From Mesorhizobium sp. B2-7-1 (lineage in GTDB: Bacteria > Pseudomonadota > Alphaproteobacteria > Rhizobiales > Rhizobiaceae): 40,724 nucleotides of DNA. Positions within the stretch are counted from its first letter, which is position 1. Every line of letters begins with the position of its first letter. Shown here piece by piece: positions 7,989 through 14,994 of this stretch. Position numbers and translations under genes: made by a program. Location: assembly GCF_006440735.1 (NCBI RefSeq), contig NZ_VFUA01000058.1, positions 1-40,724 on the forward strand, given 5' to 3'. Below the pieces are notes generated by a model. The model saw nothing but the letters and a program-made list of their open reading frames with translations, did not search any database and had not been told where the DNA came from.

Positions 7989-9004
7989 CAGTCGCGCCCC
8001 AGCCGGACCTTGGAGCGCGGATCGAGCGCATCGCGCAAACCGTCGCCGAAGACATTGAGCGCCATGACGGAAACGGCGATCGCCAGGCCGGGCACCAGCG
8101 CCACCAGTGGCCGCGTGTAGAGCAGCGCCTGCCCGTCCTGGATGATGGTGCCCCAGCTTGCGGCCGGCGGCTGCACGCCAATCGACAGGAAAGAAAGCGC
8201 CGATTCCGTCAGCATGTTCAGCGCCATCATCAGCGGCACGAAGACGATGAGCGTGGTGGTGATGTTGGGCAGGATGTCACGCCACAGGATGCGCCAGCCC
8301 GGCACGCCCAGATTGATCGCTGCAAGCACGAACTCGCTGTGCCGCAGCGCCAAGACCTGCCCGCGAATGGGGCGCGCGACATAGGGTATATAGACGATGC
8401 CTATGATGATGACCGGCAGCCATAGGCTGCCCGATTGGATCTCGATCGGTCCGATCGCGATGCCTTGCGCGATGGTGACGATCGAAAGCGAGATCGCCAG
8501 CAGATAGATCGGGAACGCCCAGAGCACGTCCAGCAGGCGCGACAGCACGGTGTCGGTGATGCCGCCGAAATAACCGGCGATCAATCCCGCCATCGTCCCG
8601 AAGATCAGCGTGAAGATGGTGGCCGCACCCGAGATCAGCAGCGAGTTCAGGCCGCCATAGAGCAACCTTGCCATGACGTCCCGCCCCTGGCTGTCGGCGC
8701 CGAGGAAGTAATTGCCGAGCCGCCAGGTCGGACCGATCGGCGTATAGCCAAGCCCCAGCCCCTCGGTCGACTGCTCCATCACCGGAACGTCGGCGCCGTC
8801 GATCTGGATGACGGCGTCGAGCGTCGAGGCGAACGGGTCCGTGCCCGCCCATTTCGCGTAGAGCGGCGCGCTGAAACAGGCGAGAACGAGGATGAGGAAC
8901 ACGGCCAGGGACGCCATGGCGGCCCTGTCCGTTGCCAGCTTCGCAGACGCGACGGCCCAAGGCCCTCGCGTCTTGCGCGGCATGGCGGCGACTTGGCTGG
9001 ACAC
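7988..9004 (-). CDS. Peptide ABC transporter permease (DppC type)
   Basis: A 338-residue permease with the DppC hallmarks: one early membrane helix, a long periplasmic segment, then LGADSQGRDVMARLLYGG and a five-helix core. The coupling loop contains AAINLGVPGWRILWRDILPN. The start is set at a GTG (9004), where GGAAGG lies 8 bp upstream on the minus strand. The ATG at 8983 has no ribosome-binding site, and the frame further upstream only overlaps the binding-protein gene. The 170-residue periplasmic loop region is a little longer than usual, with an inserted stretch around IDGADVPVMEQSTEG. Confidence 0.9.
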   Translation of the reverse strand: MSSQVAAMPRKTRGPWAVASAKLATDRAAMASLAVFLILVLACFSAPLYAKWAGTDPFASTLDAVIQIDGADVPVMEQSTEGLGLGYTPIGPTWRLGNYFLGADSQGRDVMARLLYGGLNSLLISGAATIFTLIFGTMAGLIAGYFGGITDTVLSRLLDVLWAFPIYLLAISLSIVTIAQGIAIGPIEIQSGSLWLPVIIIGIVYIPYVARPIRGQVLALRHSEFVLAAINLGVPGWRILWRDILPNITTTLIVFVPLMMALNMLTESALSFLSIGVQPPAASWGTIIQDGQALLYTRPLVALVPGLAIAVSVMALNVFGDGLRDALDPRSKVRLGRD

Positions 9005-9026
9005 GATATGTGCCTTCCGCGGTTCG

Positions 9027-9058
9027 TTACTGCACCCAGGCCCCTTACTGCACCCAGG
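9027..9058. repeat. Short tandem duplication at the end of the binding-protein gene
   Basis: The 14-mer TTACTGCACCCAGG occurs at 9027-9040 and again at 9045-9058, a period of 18 bp. The second copy encodes the last four codons and the stop of the binding-protein gene on the minus strand; the first copy lies just beyond the stop. Confidence 0.85.
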
Positions 9059-10706
9059 ACTGGGTGATAATCCAGTTGAACTGCGGGTTGAACTTGAAAT
9101 TGCCGATGCGCTTGCTGACGAAATCAAGCCGCTTCGGCGTGAAGAGACCGACCGCTGGCGCCTTGTCGGTGACCTGCTTGTCGATTGCCGCCCACAATTT
9201 GTCGGCCGCCTTCTGGTCGGTCACGCCGAGATCCAGCGCCTTCTGCATCTGGGCGTCGATATCCTTGTCGCAGAAGCCCGAGATGTTGATCGAGGCGTCC
9301 GAGCCTTCGCGATAGGAAGCGCAGCTGAACAGGATGTTCAGGAAATCCGAGGCCGCAGGGTAGTCCTTGTACCACTGGGTGACGGACATCTGCACTTTGT
9401 TGTTGGTGTTCTGGATATAGGTGAACTGCAGGTTGGACGAGATCGGCTTGACGTCGGCGACGTAGCCGATGCTGGTCAGCACGCTCTGCAGATAGACGCC
9501 GATCGACCGCGAGATGGCGGTATCCTCGACGATGATGGTCACCTTCTGGCCCTTGGTGCCCGATTCCTCGACGAGCTGCTTGGCCTTGTCGACATCCGGA
9601 GCCGACCATTTGGCGCCAGGGTTCTTGGTGAACGGGCAATAGTCCTCATGTCCGGGGAAATCCGGCGGCAGGACCTGGCAGACCGGCGAAGCCAGCACCT
9701 TGCCGCCGAACAGCTTGACCAGCGTGTTGCGGTCGACTGCGTAGGCGACGGCCTGTCGGGCCTTTTCATTGTCGAACGGAGCCATGCGGGTGTTGAGCGG
9801 CGCGTACCACCAGGCCGAAAGCGGCGAGATATGCAGCTGGTCCATGGACTTGCTGCCGAGCTCGCCAAGGCGGTCGCTGGGCAGCGCGTCGAACATCCAG
9901 TCCGCTTCGCCGTTCTGGATCGCCGTCACGGCCGCCTCTTCCGACAGGCCGAAATCATACTGCACGACGTCCGGATAGCCGTCCGGCTGGGCTTCCTCGC
10001 TCCACTGCTTGAAGTTGGGATTGCGGGAAACCGTCATGCCCTTGTTGGGATCGAAGGCCGAGATCATGTAGGGGCCGGTGCTGGGGATAGGCTTTGAGCC
10101 CATATCCTCCGTCGGCGTGTCCGCCGGCAGGATCACGGCATGCGGCAAGGCAAGCTTGTAGAGGATCTCGGCGTCCGGCTTGGTGAGATTGAGGGTGATC
10201 GTGCCGGCCGCCTCGTCGGCGACGACGCCGCCTTCCAGCGTGCAGCTCTTGGTGTCGGCCAGGCATTTGTCGGCGCCGACGATGCCGGCGTAGAAGGTGC
10301 CCGAGGTCGGGCCGGAAACCTTGAAGATGCGCTGGAAGGAGGCAACGACGTCCTTCACACCGAGATCCTGGCCATTGGAGAACTTGATGCCCTTGCGCAG
10401 CTTGAAGGTGAAGGTCTTGCCGTCATTGCTGACCGTGGGCAGAGCCTCGGCCAGATCGGGAACGACGGAAAAGCCGTCGACGCCTTCGGCCTTTCGGAAG
10501 GTGACCAGGCCGTCATAGATCGGCTGGTACATCTGCCAGCCCTGGTCGGTGTAGTTGATGTGCGGGTCGAGCGTTCCGGCGGCCGATCGGGCGAGAAGGC
10601 GAATGGTGCCGCCGCGGTGCTCCTTGAGATATTCGGCCTGCGCCGGAGCCAGCCACGCGCCGGCCAGCAATGAAGCGGCCGAGGCCGCCAAAAGCAGTTT
10701 CTTCAT
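9045..10706 (-). CDS. Family-5 periplasmic peptide-binding protein
   Basis: A 553-residue solute-binding protein of the DppA/OppA class. A classical signal peptide (MKKLLLAASAASLLAGAWLA) is followed by APAQA, with cleavage expected after A24. The body contains family-5 features such as GGTIRLLARSAAGTLDPHIN near the start, FTFKLRKGIKFSNGQ, and NEKARQAVAYAVDR. It has several cysteines in the second half that may form disulfides. A strong ribosome-binding site (AAGGGG) precedes the ATG. Placement after two peptidase genes and before the permeases argues for peptides as substrate. Family-5 proteins also bind nickel, haem or sugars, so the ligand is inferred. Confidence 0.92.
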   Translation of the reverse strand: MKKLLLAASAASLLAGAWLAPAQAEYLKEHRGGTIRLLARSAAGTLDPHINYTDQGWQMYQPIYDGLVTFRKAEGVDGFSVVPDLAEALPTVSNDGKTFTFKLRKGIKFSNGQDLGVKDVVASFQRIFKVSGPTSGTFYAGIVGADKCLADTKSCTLEGGVVADEAAGTITLNLTKPDAEILYKLALPHAVILPADTPTEDMGSKPIPSTGPYMISAFDPNKGMTVSRNPNFKQWSEEAQPDGYPDVVQYDFGLSEEAAVTAIQNGEADWMFDALPSDRLGELGSKSMDQLHISPLSAWWYAPLNTRMAPFDNEKARQAVAYAVDRNTLVKLFGGKVLASPVCQVLPPDFPGHEDYCPFTKNPGAKWSAPDVDKAKQLVEESGTKGQKVTIIVEDTAISRSIGVYLQSVLTSIGYVADVKPISSNLQFTYIQNTNNKVQMSVTQWYKDYPAASDFLNILFSCASYREGSDASINISGFCDKDIDAQMQKALDLGVTDQKAADKLWAAIDKQVTDKAPAVGLFTPKRLDFVSKRIGNFKFNPQFNWIITQSWVQ

Positions 10707-10724
10707 GTGGTTATTCCCCTTTTC

Positions 10725-11657
10725 TCAGTTGTCGTTGTCGTTCAGGAAGTCGCCGACCACCCGCATGCAGGCCTCTTGCTCCTCGACATGCGGCATGTGG
10801 CTAGAGTGCTCGAATATCCGCCAGCGCGATCCCTTGATGCCGTCCTTGAAGGGCTGCACGGTCGCGGGCGTGGCTTCGTCGTAACGGCCGGAGACGAGAA
10901 GTGTGGGAACCTCGATGGCCGACAGTCGGTCGATGACGCTCCAGCTCTTCAGCGTGCCGATGACGTGGAACTCGTTCGGGCCATTCATCACATTGTAGAC
11001 GGTCGGATTGCGCACGATCTGGGCGAAGGTCTCCGTCACCTCCGGCGGGAACGGCACGACCCGGCAGACATGCCGTTCGTAGAACCGCATCGTCGCTTCC
11101 TGGTAGGCCGGATCGTCCGTCGTGCCGGCCTGTTCGTGCTTGGTCAGCGTCTCCTGCACGTCCTTGGGCAGATCGGCGCGCAGCCGGTTGGCCTCCTCGA
11201 CCCAAAGCTTCATGGAAGCCGGCGAGTTGGCGATGGTCAGCGACTTCAGGCCTTTCGGCCGGGTCACGCCATATTCGGCGCCCAGCATGCCGCCCCAGCT
11301 CTGGCCGAGCACATGGAAGCCGCCGCGGATGCCGAGATGGTCGACGAGGTTTTCCAGCTCGTCGATGAAGAGCTGGGGCATCCAGAAATCGGCGCCCTTT
11401 TCCGGCAGCAAGGTGGAATTGCCGCAGCCCAATTGGTCGTAGTGGATGACGGCCCGGCCGCCCCTGGCAAGAAGCTTGTAGGCATCGACATAGTTGTGGG
11501 CGGCGCCCGGCCCGCCATGCAGGATCACCACCGGCGCCTTGCCGGCATCGAGTTCGCCGCTGATCCGATACCAGGTTTCATAGGCGCCGAAGCCGGCCCG
11601 ACCTTCCTTGCTGACGATCTCGGACGGCATCCCGGTTCCCTGCTTGGTTGAAGACAT
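10725..11657 (-). CDS. Proline iminopeptidase-like alpha/beta hydrolase (S33)
   Basis: A 310-residue enzyme of peptidase family S33. The oxyanion motif HGGPGAAHNY and the nucleophile elbow GQSWGGMLG (S120) are those of proline iminopeptidases, which remove N-terminal proline or other residues from short peptides. The Asp (SGRYDEATP) and His (SSHMPHVEE) of the triad are near the C-terminus. There is no signal peptide, so it acts in the cytoplasm. It lies 12 bp after the aminopeptidase and 18 bp before the binding-protein gene, within the same transcription unit. An amino-acid amide hydrolase is an alternative reading of the same fold. Confidence 0.88.
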   Translation of the reverse strand: MSSTKQGTGMPSEIVSKEGRAGFGAYETWYRISGELDAGKAPVVILHGGPGAAHNYVDAYKLLARGGRAVIHYDQLGCGNSTLLPEKGADFWMPQLFIDELENLVDHLGIRGGFHVLGQSWGGMLGAEYGVTRPKGLKSLTIANSPASMKLWVEEANRLRADLPKDVQETLTKHEQAGTTDDPAYQEATMRFYERHVCRVVPFPPEVTETFAQIVRNPTVYNVMNGPNEFHVIGTLKSWSVIDRLSAIEVPTLLVSGRYDEATPATVQPFKDGIKGSRWRIFEHSSHMPHVEEQEACMRVVGDFLNDNDN

Positions 11658-11669
11658 TCTCGTTGTCGC

Positions 11670-13184
11670 CTAGTTCGCCGCCCGGCCGGATTGCACCCAT
11701 TCTTCCAGCATCTGCACGCCGAAGGCCGTTGCGCCTTCCCGGCCCAGCGGCCGGTCCTTGTCGGCCAGTTCCTTGCCGGCAATGTCGAGATGCACCCAGG
11801 GGCGGTCCTCGGTGAAATTGCGCAGGAAGGCTGCGGCATAGGGCGCGTCGCCGTCCTCCATGTCCTTGGCGTGGTGGCGGATGTCGGCGAAAGGCGATTG
11901 CAGCCCCTCATCATAGGCCCGGTCGAGCGGCAGCTGCCAGAACCGCTCGCCGACCTTTTCTCCGGCCGCGATCATGCGCGAGGCGATGGTGTCGTCGGTG
12001 CTGAAAAGACCGGCGAAGACCGAGCCGAGGCCGCGCATCACGGAATAGGTCAGCGTGGCCAGATCGACGATCACCGAAGGGTTGAAGCGCGAAGCGGCAT
12101 AATAGAGGCAGTCGGCCAGGATGAGCCGCCCTTCCGCATCCGTGTCGAACACTTCCACGGTCTGCCCCGACGCCGTCGTGATGATGTCGCGCGGCTTGAG
12201 CGCGGTGCCGGACGGCATGTTCTCGGCAATGCCGAGCACGCCGACGGCATGCACCGGGCTGCCTTGCCGGGCGAGCGCGATCAACAGCCCGACCACGGCG
12301 GCCGCGCCGCCCATATCCGCCTTCATGTCGAACATCTGCTCGCCGCGCTTGATGCACAAGCCACCGGAATCGAAGCAGACGCCCTTGCCGACGAAAGCCA
12401 GCGGCTGCGCAGGAGCGCCCTTGCCCCGGTAGCGCAGGACCGCGACGCGCGGCGGTCGCGCCGAGCCGGAGCCGACGGCCAGGATCGCATTCATGCCGAA
12501 TTCCTTCAGCCGCGCCATGTCGAGGATCTCGACATCGATGCCGGCCTCGCGCAGCGGCTCGAGGTGGTCGTGGAAATTGTCCGGGTGGAGATGGTTCGGC
12601 GGCAGGTTGACCAGCGTGCGCGCATATTCGACGCCATCGGCGATGGCGTTGGTCCGCGCCAGCGCCGCCTTCAGTCCCGGGCCGGCCGCGCCGATCAATT
12701 GCACCCGCAAGGTCCGGTCAGCCCCGGCTCCTTGCCGCCGGTTGCGCATGTCGAAACGATAGCGCCGCAGCCGCATGCCGAGCGCGACCCGCGCCAGGAT
12801 TTCCGCCGCGGACAGGTCCACGCCCGCGATAGGGTCCAAGACGACAGTTGCCGCGCATTCGCCCTTGCCTTCCAGATGCGCTGCAAGCAGGCCGCCGGCC
12901 CGCGCCAGGGAAAGCGTGGTTACGGCCTCGGCCCTGCCCAAAGCCAGCACAACCACGCGCCTGGCGGACATTGCCTTGGGGGCGATGACGTCGACGCAGG
13001 TGCCGGATTCGGAAAGCGCAGCCGGGTCGGAGCATGCGCGAGACAAGATCCCGTTCATCTCAGCATCGAGCGCCGTTGCCCGGGGGCCAAAACCGCCTTG
13101 AGCGGTTTGCAGGATCACGACGACGGAGGTTTCCGCTGAAATCTCGTCCGCCGCTTCAAAGACCGGCACCGGCGACTGAGGCAT
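11670..13184 (-). CDS. Leucyl aminopeptidase (M17 family)
   Basis: A 504-residue metalloaminopeptidase that releases N-terminal residues from peptides using two metal ions. The metal and catalytic residues are visible: K267 and D272 in GKGVCFDSGG, K279 in LCIK, D290 in MKADMGG, and D349, E351, R353 in DTDAEGRL. The family signature normally reads NTDAEGRL; here its first Asn is Asp (D347), a position that is not a metal ligand. The N-terminal domain (residues 1-170) is divergent, as is usual in M17. It is the first gene of the peptide operon and is divergent from the LysR regulator. No signal peptide is seen, so it is cytoplasmic. Confidence 0.93.
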   Translation of the reverse strand: MPQSPVPVFEAADEISAETSVVVILQTAQGGFGPRATALDAEMNGILSRACSDPAALSESGTCVDVIAPKAMSARRVVVLALGRAEAVTTLSLARAGGLLAAHLEGKGECAATVVLDPIAGVDLSAAEILARVALGMRLRRYRFDMRNRRQGAGADRTLRVQLIGAAGPGLKAALARTNAIADGVEYARTLVNLPPNHLHPDNFHDHLEPLREAGIDVEILDMARLKEFGMNAILAVGSGSARPPRVAVLRYRGKGAPAQPLAFVGKGVCFDSGGLCIKRGEQMFDMKADMGGAAAVVGLLIALARQGSPVHAVGVLGIAENMPSGTALKPRDIITTASGQTVEVFDTDAEGRLILADCLYYAASRFNPSVIVDLATLTYSVMRGLGSVFAGLFSTDDTIASRMIAAGEKVGERFWQLPLDRAYDEGLQSPFADIRHHAKDMEDGDAPYAAAFLRNFTEDRPWVHLDIAGKELADKDRPLGREGATAFGVQMLEEWVQSGRAAN

Positions 13185-13271
13185 GAAGCTCGTTCTCCCA
13201 TTTGCGGGGCGGCTCCTGCCAAGTCGTCTGCGTCACGCGCAAACTTCTCCCGCCACCGGACAAACCGAAGA

Positions 13272-13373
13272 GGCCGGTTCGCGCCGTTGGGGAAATGGTA
13301 TCGGAGTACCCAAATAATTGTTTTCTGACGGCGACTTAGTCGCTCTTGCCATTTGGGTATCCCCGAACCGGCC
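13272..13373. promoter_or_regulatory. Nested inverted repeats in the peptidase/lysR intergenic region
   Basis: Three inverted repeats are nested. The outer arms GGCCGGTTCG (13272-13281) and CGAACCGGCC (13364-13373) are perfect. The middle arms (about 13303-13316 and 13350-13364) share the core CCCAAAT/ATTTGGG. The inner arms are GCGAC/GTCGC (13331-13335 and 13339-13343). They lie between divergent genes, as expected for LysR-type operators. The span of about 60 bp for the middle pair suits a LysR tetramer. Confidence 0.6.
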
Positions 13374-13405
13374 AGGCGATCAAACGCCAATTTTGCCCAA
13401 GTCGA

Positions 13406-13435
13406 TTGACAAAAACTCAACTGACAATTCATGAT
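13406..13435 (+). promoter_or_regulatory. Candidate lysR promoter very close to the start codon
   Basis: A perfect -35 hexamer TTGACA (13406-13411) is followed after 18 bp by CATGAT (13430-13435), a partial -10 box. A transcript would begin at or within a few bases of the ATG at 13442, giving a leaderless or near-leaderless mRNA. Confidence 0.4.
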
Positions 13436-13441
13436 CGGCCA

Positions 13442-14338
13442 ATGGCCCTGCCCTCGCTCAATGGCATGCGCGCTTTCGAGGCCGCCGCGCGTCTCGGCAG
13501 CATCAAGGATGCGGCGGAAGAGCTGCATCTGACGCCGTCGGCCGTCAGCCGTCACATCCGCGCGCTCGAGAGGAACCTTGGCCAGGACCTGTTCGAACGC
13601 GGCTTTCGCCAGATCACCCCGACCATCAGGGGCTCATATTACGCGCGCAGTCTTTCCGAGGCGTTCGAGGCCATCTGGCGCGCCACCGACGACGTCAGCT
13701 TCGTCCATGGCCATGGCAGGACCCAGCGCGTCAGGGTGCTCTGCGTGCCGGCGGTCCTGAACCTTTGGCTGGCGGACCGGCTGCCGAATTTCCGCAAGCT
13801 GCACCCGTCGGTGGACCTGGAGATCTCGACGTCCGGCAAGCGGGCCAACTTCGATTTGGCCATCGTCGACGAGTTCGTCTACAAGGCCGGCCCGGCCCTG
13901 ACGTTGCTGATCCCGCTGGTCCTGACCCCGGTCTGCGCGCCCTCGCTGCTCGAAGGCCCGGTGCCGCTCAGAACACCCGCAGATCTGGTCAATCATCACC
14001 TGATCCACGAATGCGAGAGCATGCGCTGGCGGCGCTGGCTGGAGCAGGAAGGCGTTCTGGACACCACGCCGAAATCAAGCACGACGCTCGATGACTGCAC
14101 CTTGATCATGCGCGAGGTGATAAACGGCGCGGGGATCGCTTTGGCCGACACCATGATGGCGCAGGACCTTCTGCAGCAAGGCAGGCTTGTCGCTCCGTTC
14201 AGCGCCCGCCACACCTATCCGGCCGGAATCTACCTGCATCAGCGCCGCAGCATCGGAAACAAGCCCGGCACCGGCATGTTCCAGGACTGGCTGCTCGCCG
14301 AGATCGCCGACCATAAGCAAACGATGGGTATCGCGTAG
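13442..14338 (+). CDS. GcvA-like LysR-family transcriptional regulator
   Basis: A 298-residue regulator. The N-terminal winged helix-turn-helix (LPSLNGMRAFEAAARLGSI, then DAAEELHLTPSAVSRHIRAL) closely follows the GcvA branch. A linker helix and a LysR substrate-binding domain (about residues 95-295) follow. It is divergent from the peptidase/peptide-transport operon and shares an intergenic region with inverted repeats, so it probably controls that operon and itself. The ligand may be a peptide or amino acid, which is inference. The ATG at 13442 matches the family N-terminus. No Shine-Dalgarno sequence is visible, consistent with the nearby promoter. It ends at a bidirectional terminator. Confidence 0.92.
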   Translation: MALPSLNGMRAFEAAARLGSIKDAAEELHLTPSAVSRHIRALERNLGQDLFERGFRQITPTIRGSYYARSLSEAFEAIWRATDDVSFVHGHGRTQRVRVLCVPAVLNLWLADRLPNFRKLHPSVDLEISTSGKRANFDLAIVDEFVYKAGPALTLLIPLVLTPVCAPSLLEGPVPLRTPADLVNHHLIHECESMRWRRWLEQEGVLDTTPKSSTTLDDCTLIMREVINGAGIALADTMMAQDLLQQGRLVAPFSARHTYPAGIYLHQRRSIGNKPGTGMFQDWLLAEIADHKQTMGIA

Positions 14339-14376
14339 CGCATCCCGGCAAGGTGCCGGCCGAAGCGTCGCGCAAA

Positions 14377-14408
14377 AAAAGGCGGCGGCCGCCTGGCCAC
14401 CGCCTTTT
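14377..14408. terminator. Bidirectional terminator between lysR and the small secreted protein gene
   Basis: A 14-bp stem (14377-14390 with 14395-14408, one G-T wobble) has a 4-base loop, with A residues on one side and T residues on the other. It serves two convergent genes. Confidence 0.85.
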
Positions 14409-14427
14409 CCTTTGTCGACGGCTGCGC

Positions 14428-14694
14428 TCAACCTTTGATGGTGGCGGTCAGCTCGTCATAGGCCTTGCAGGCTTCGTCGAGCGTCGTCGCGCCCTGATAC
14501 TTCGTCGTCACGGCCTGCACCTTGGCGGTCAGATCGGCAGCCTTGCTCGGATCCTTGGTGATGGCTTCCTGGAGGGCGGTGGCCATGTCCTGCGCCTTCT
14601 TGGCAGCGATTTCCTGCGTGCATTCCGGCCCCTTGGAGCAAGCCGAACCGGCCAGCGCCGCAACACCGACGGCAACGAGCAAAAACTTCTTCAT
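14428..14694 (-). CDS. Small exported protein, possibly a lipoprotein
   Basis: An 88-residue protein. The N-terminus is a clear export signal (MKKFLLVAVGVAALAGSAC), and the Cys at position 19 could be lipidated, although GSAC is not an ideal lipobox. The mature part is a short, mostly helical Ala/Lys/Thr-rich domain with two further cysteines (PEC and EAC) that could pair in the periplasm. No known domain is recognised. The ATG at 14694 is preferred because GAGGAG lies 9 bp upstream; the ATG at 14703 would abut the ribosome-binding site. A much longer open frame upstream is antisense to the antiporter and is not real. Confidence 0.78.
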   Translation of the reverse strand: MKKFLLVAVGVAALAGSACSKGPECTQEIAAKKAQDMATALQEAITKDPSKAADLTAKVQAVTTKYQGATTLDEACKAYDELTATIKG

Positions 14695-14938
14695 GTCAGT
14701 CATCTCCTCAAAAAAGGCAGCCGCCCATCGCCGCTGCCTCCAATGGCCGAAGCCGAACGTGCCATAACCTCTGATTGTGGCGGCGCGCAACGACCGGGCC
14801 GTGTCAACTTGTGTAACGCGCTTGCAACAAGCGTTTGCCGCGGAGCCTGTTGCTTCGTAACCTCGTGGATGCCCCTGCTCTTCCAGCCAGTCTCGGCGCC
14901 CTTGCCTCTCGCTCCCGGGGCATGCAAGGAGTGCTTCT

Positions 14939-14964
14939 AATGCATGTCGCACAGAAGTGTGCAG
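14939..14964. repeat. Fragment of a rhizobial palindromic repeat upstream of the antiporter gene
   Basis: The sequence around TGCATGTCGCACAGAAGTGT resembles one half of the common rhizobial intergenic palindrome whose relative is at 4333-4381; the matching second arm is missing. The rest of the 14704-14994 interval shows only a small hairpin (CGCTTG CAA CAAGCG, 14819-14833) and no gene. Confidence 0.45.
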
Positions 14965-14994
14965 CTTCAGGCGATGCGCTTTTAGAGCAATGGG

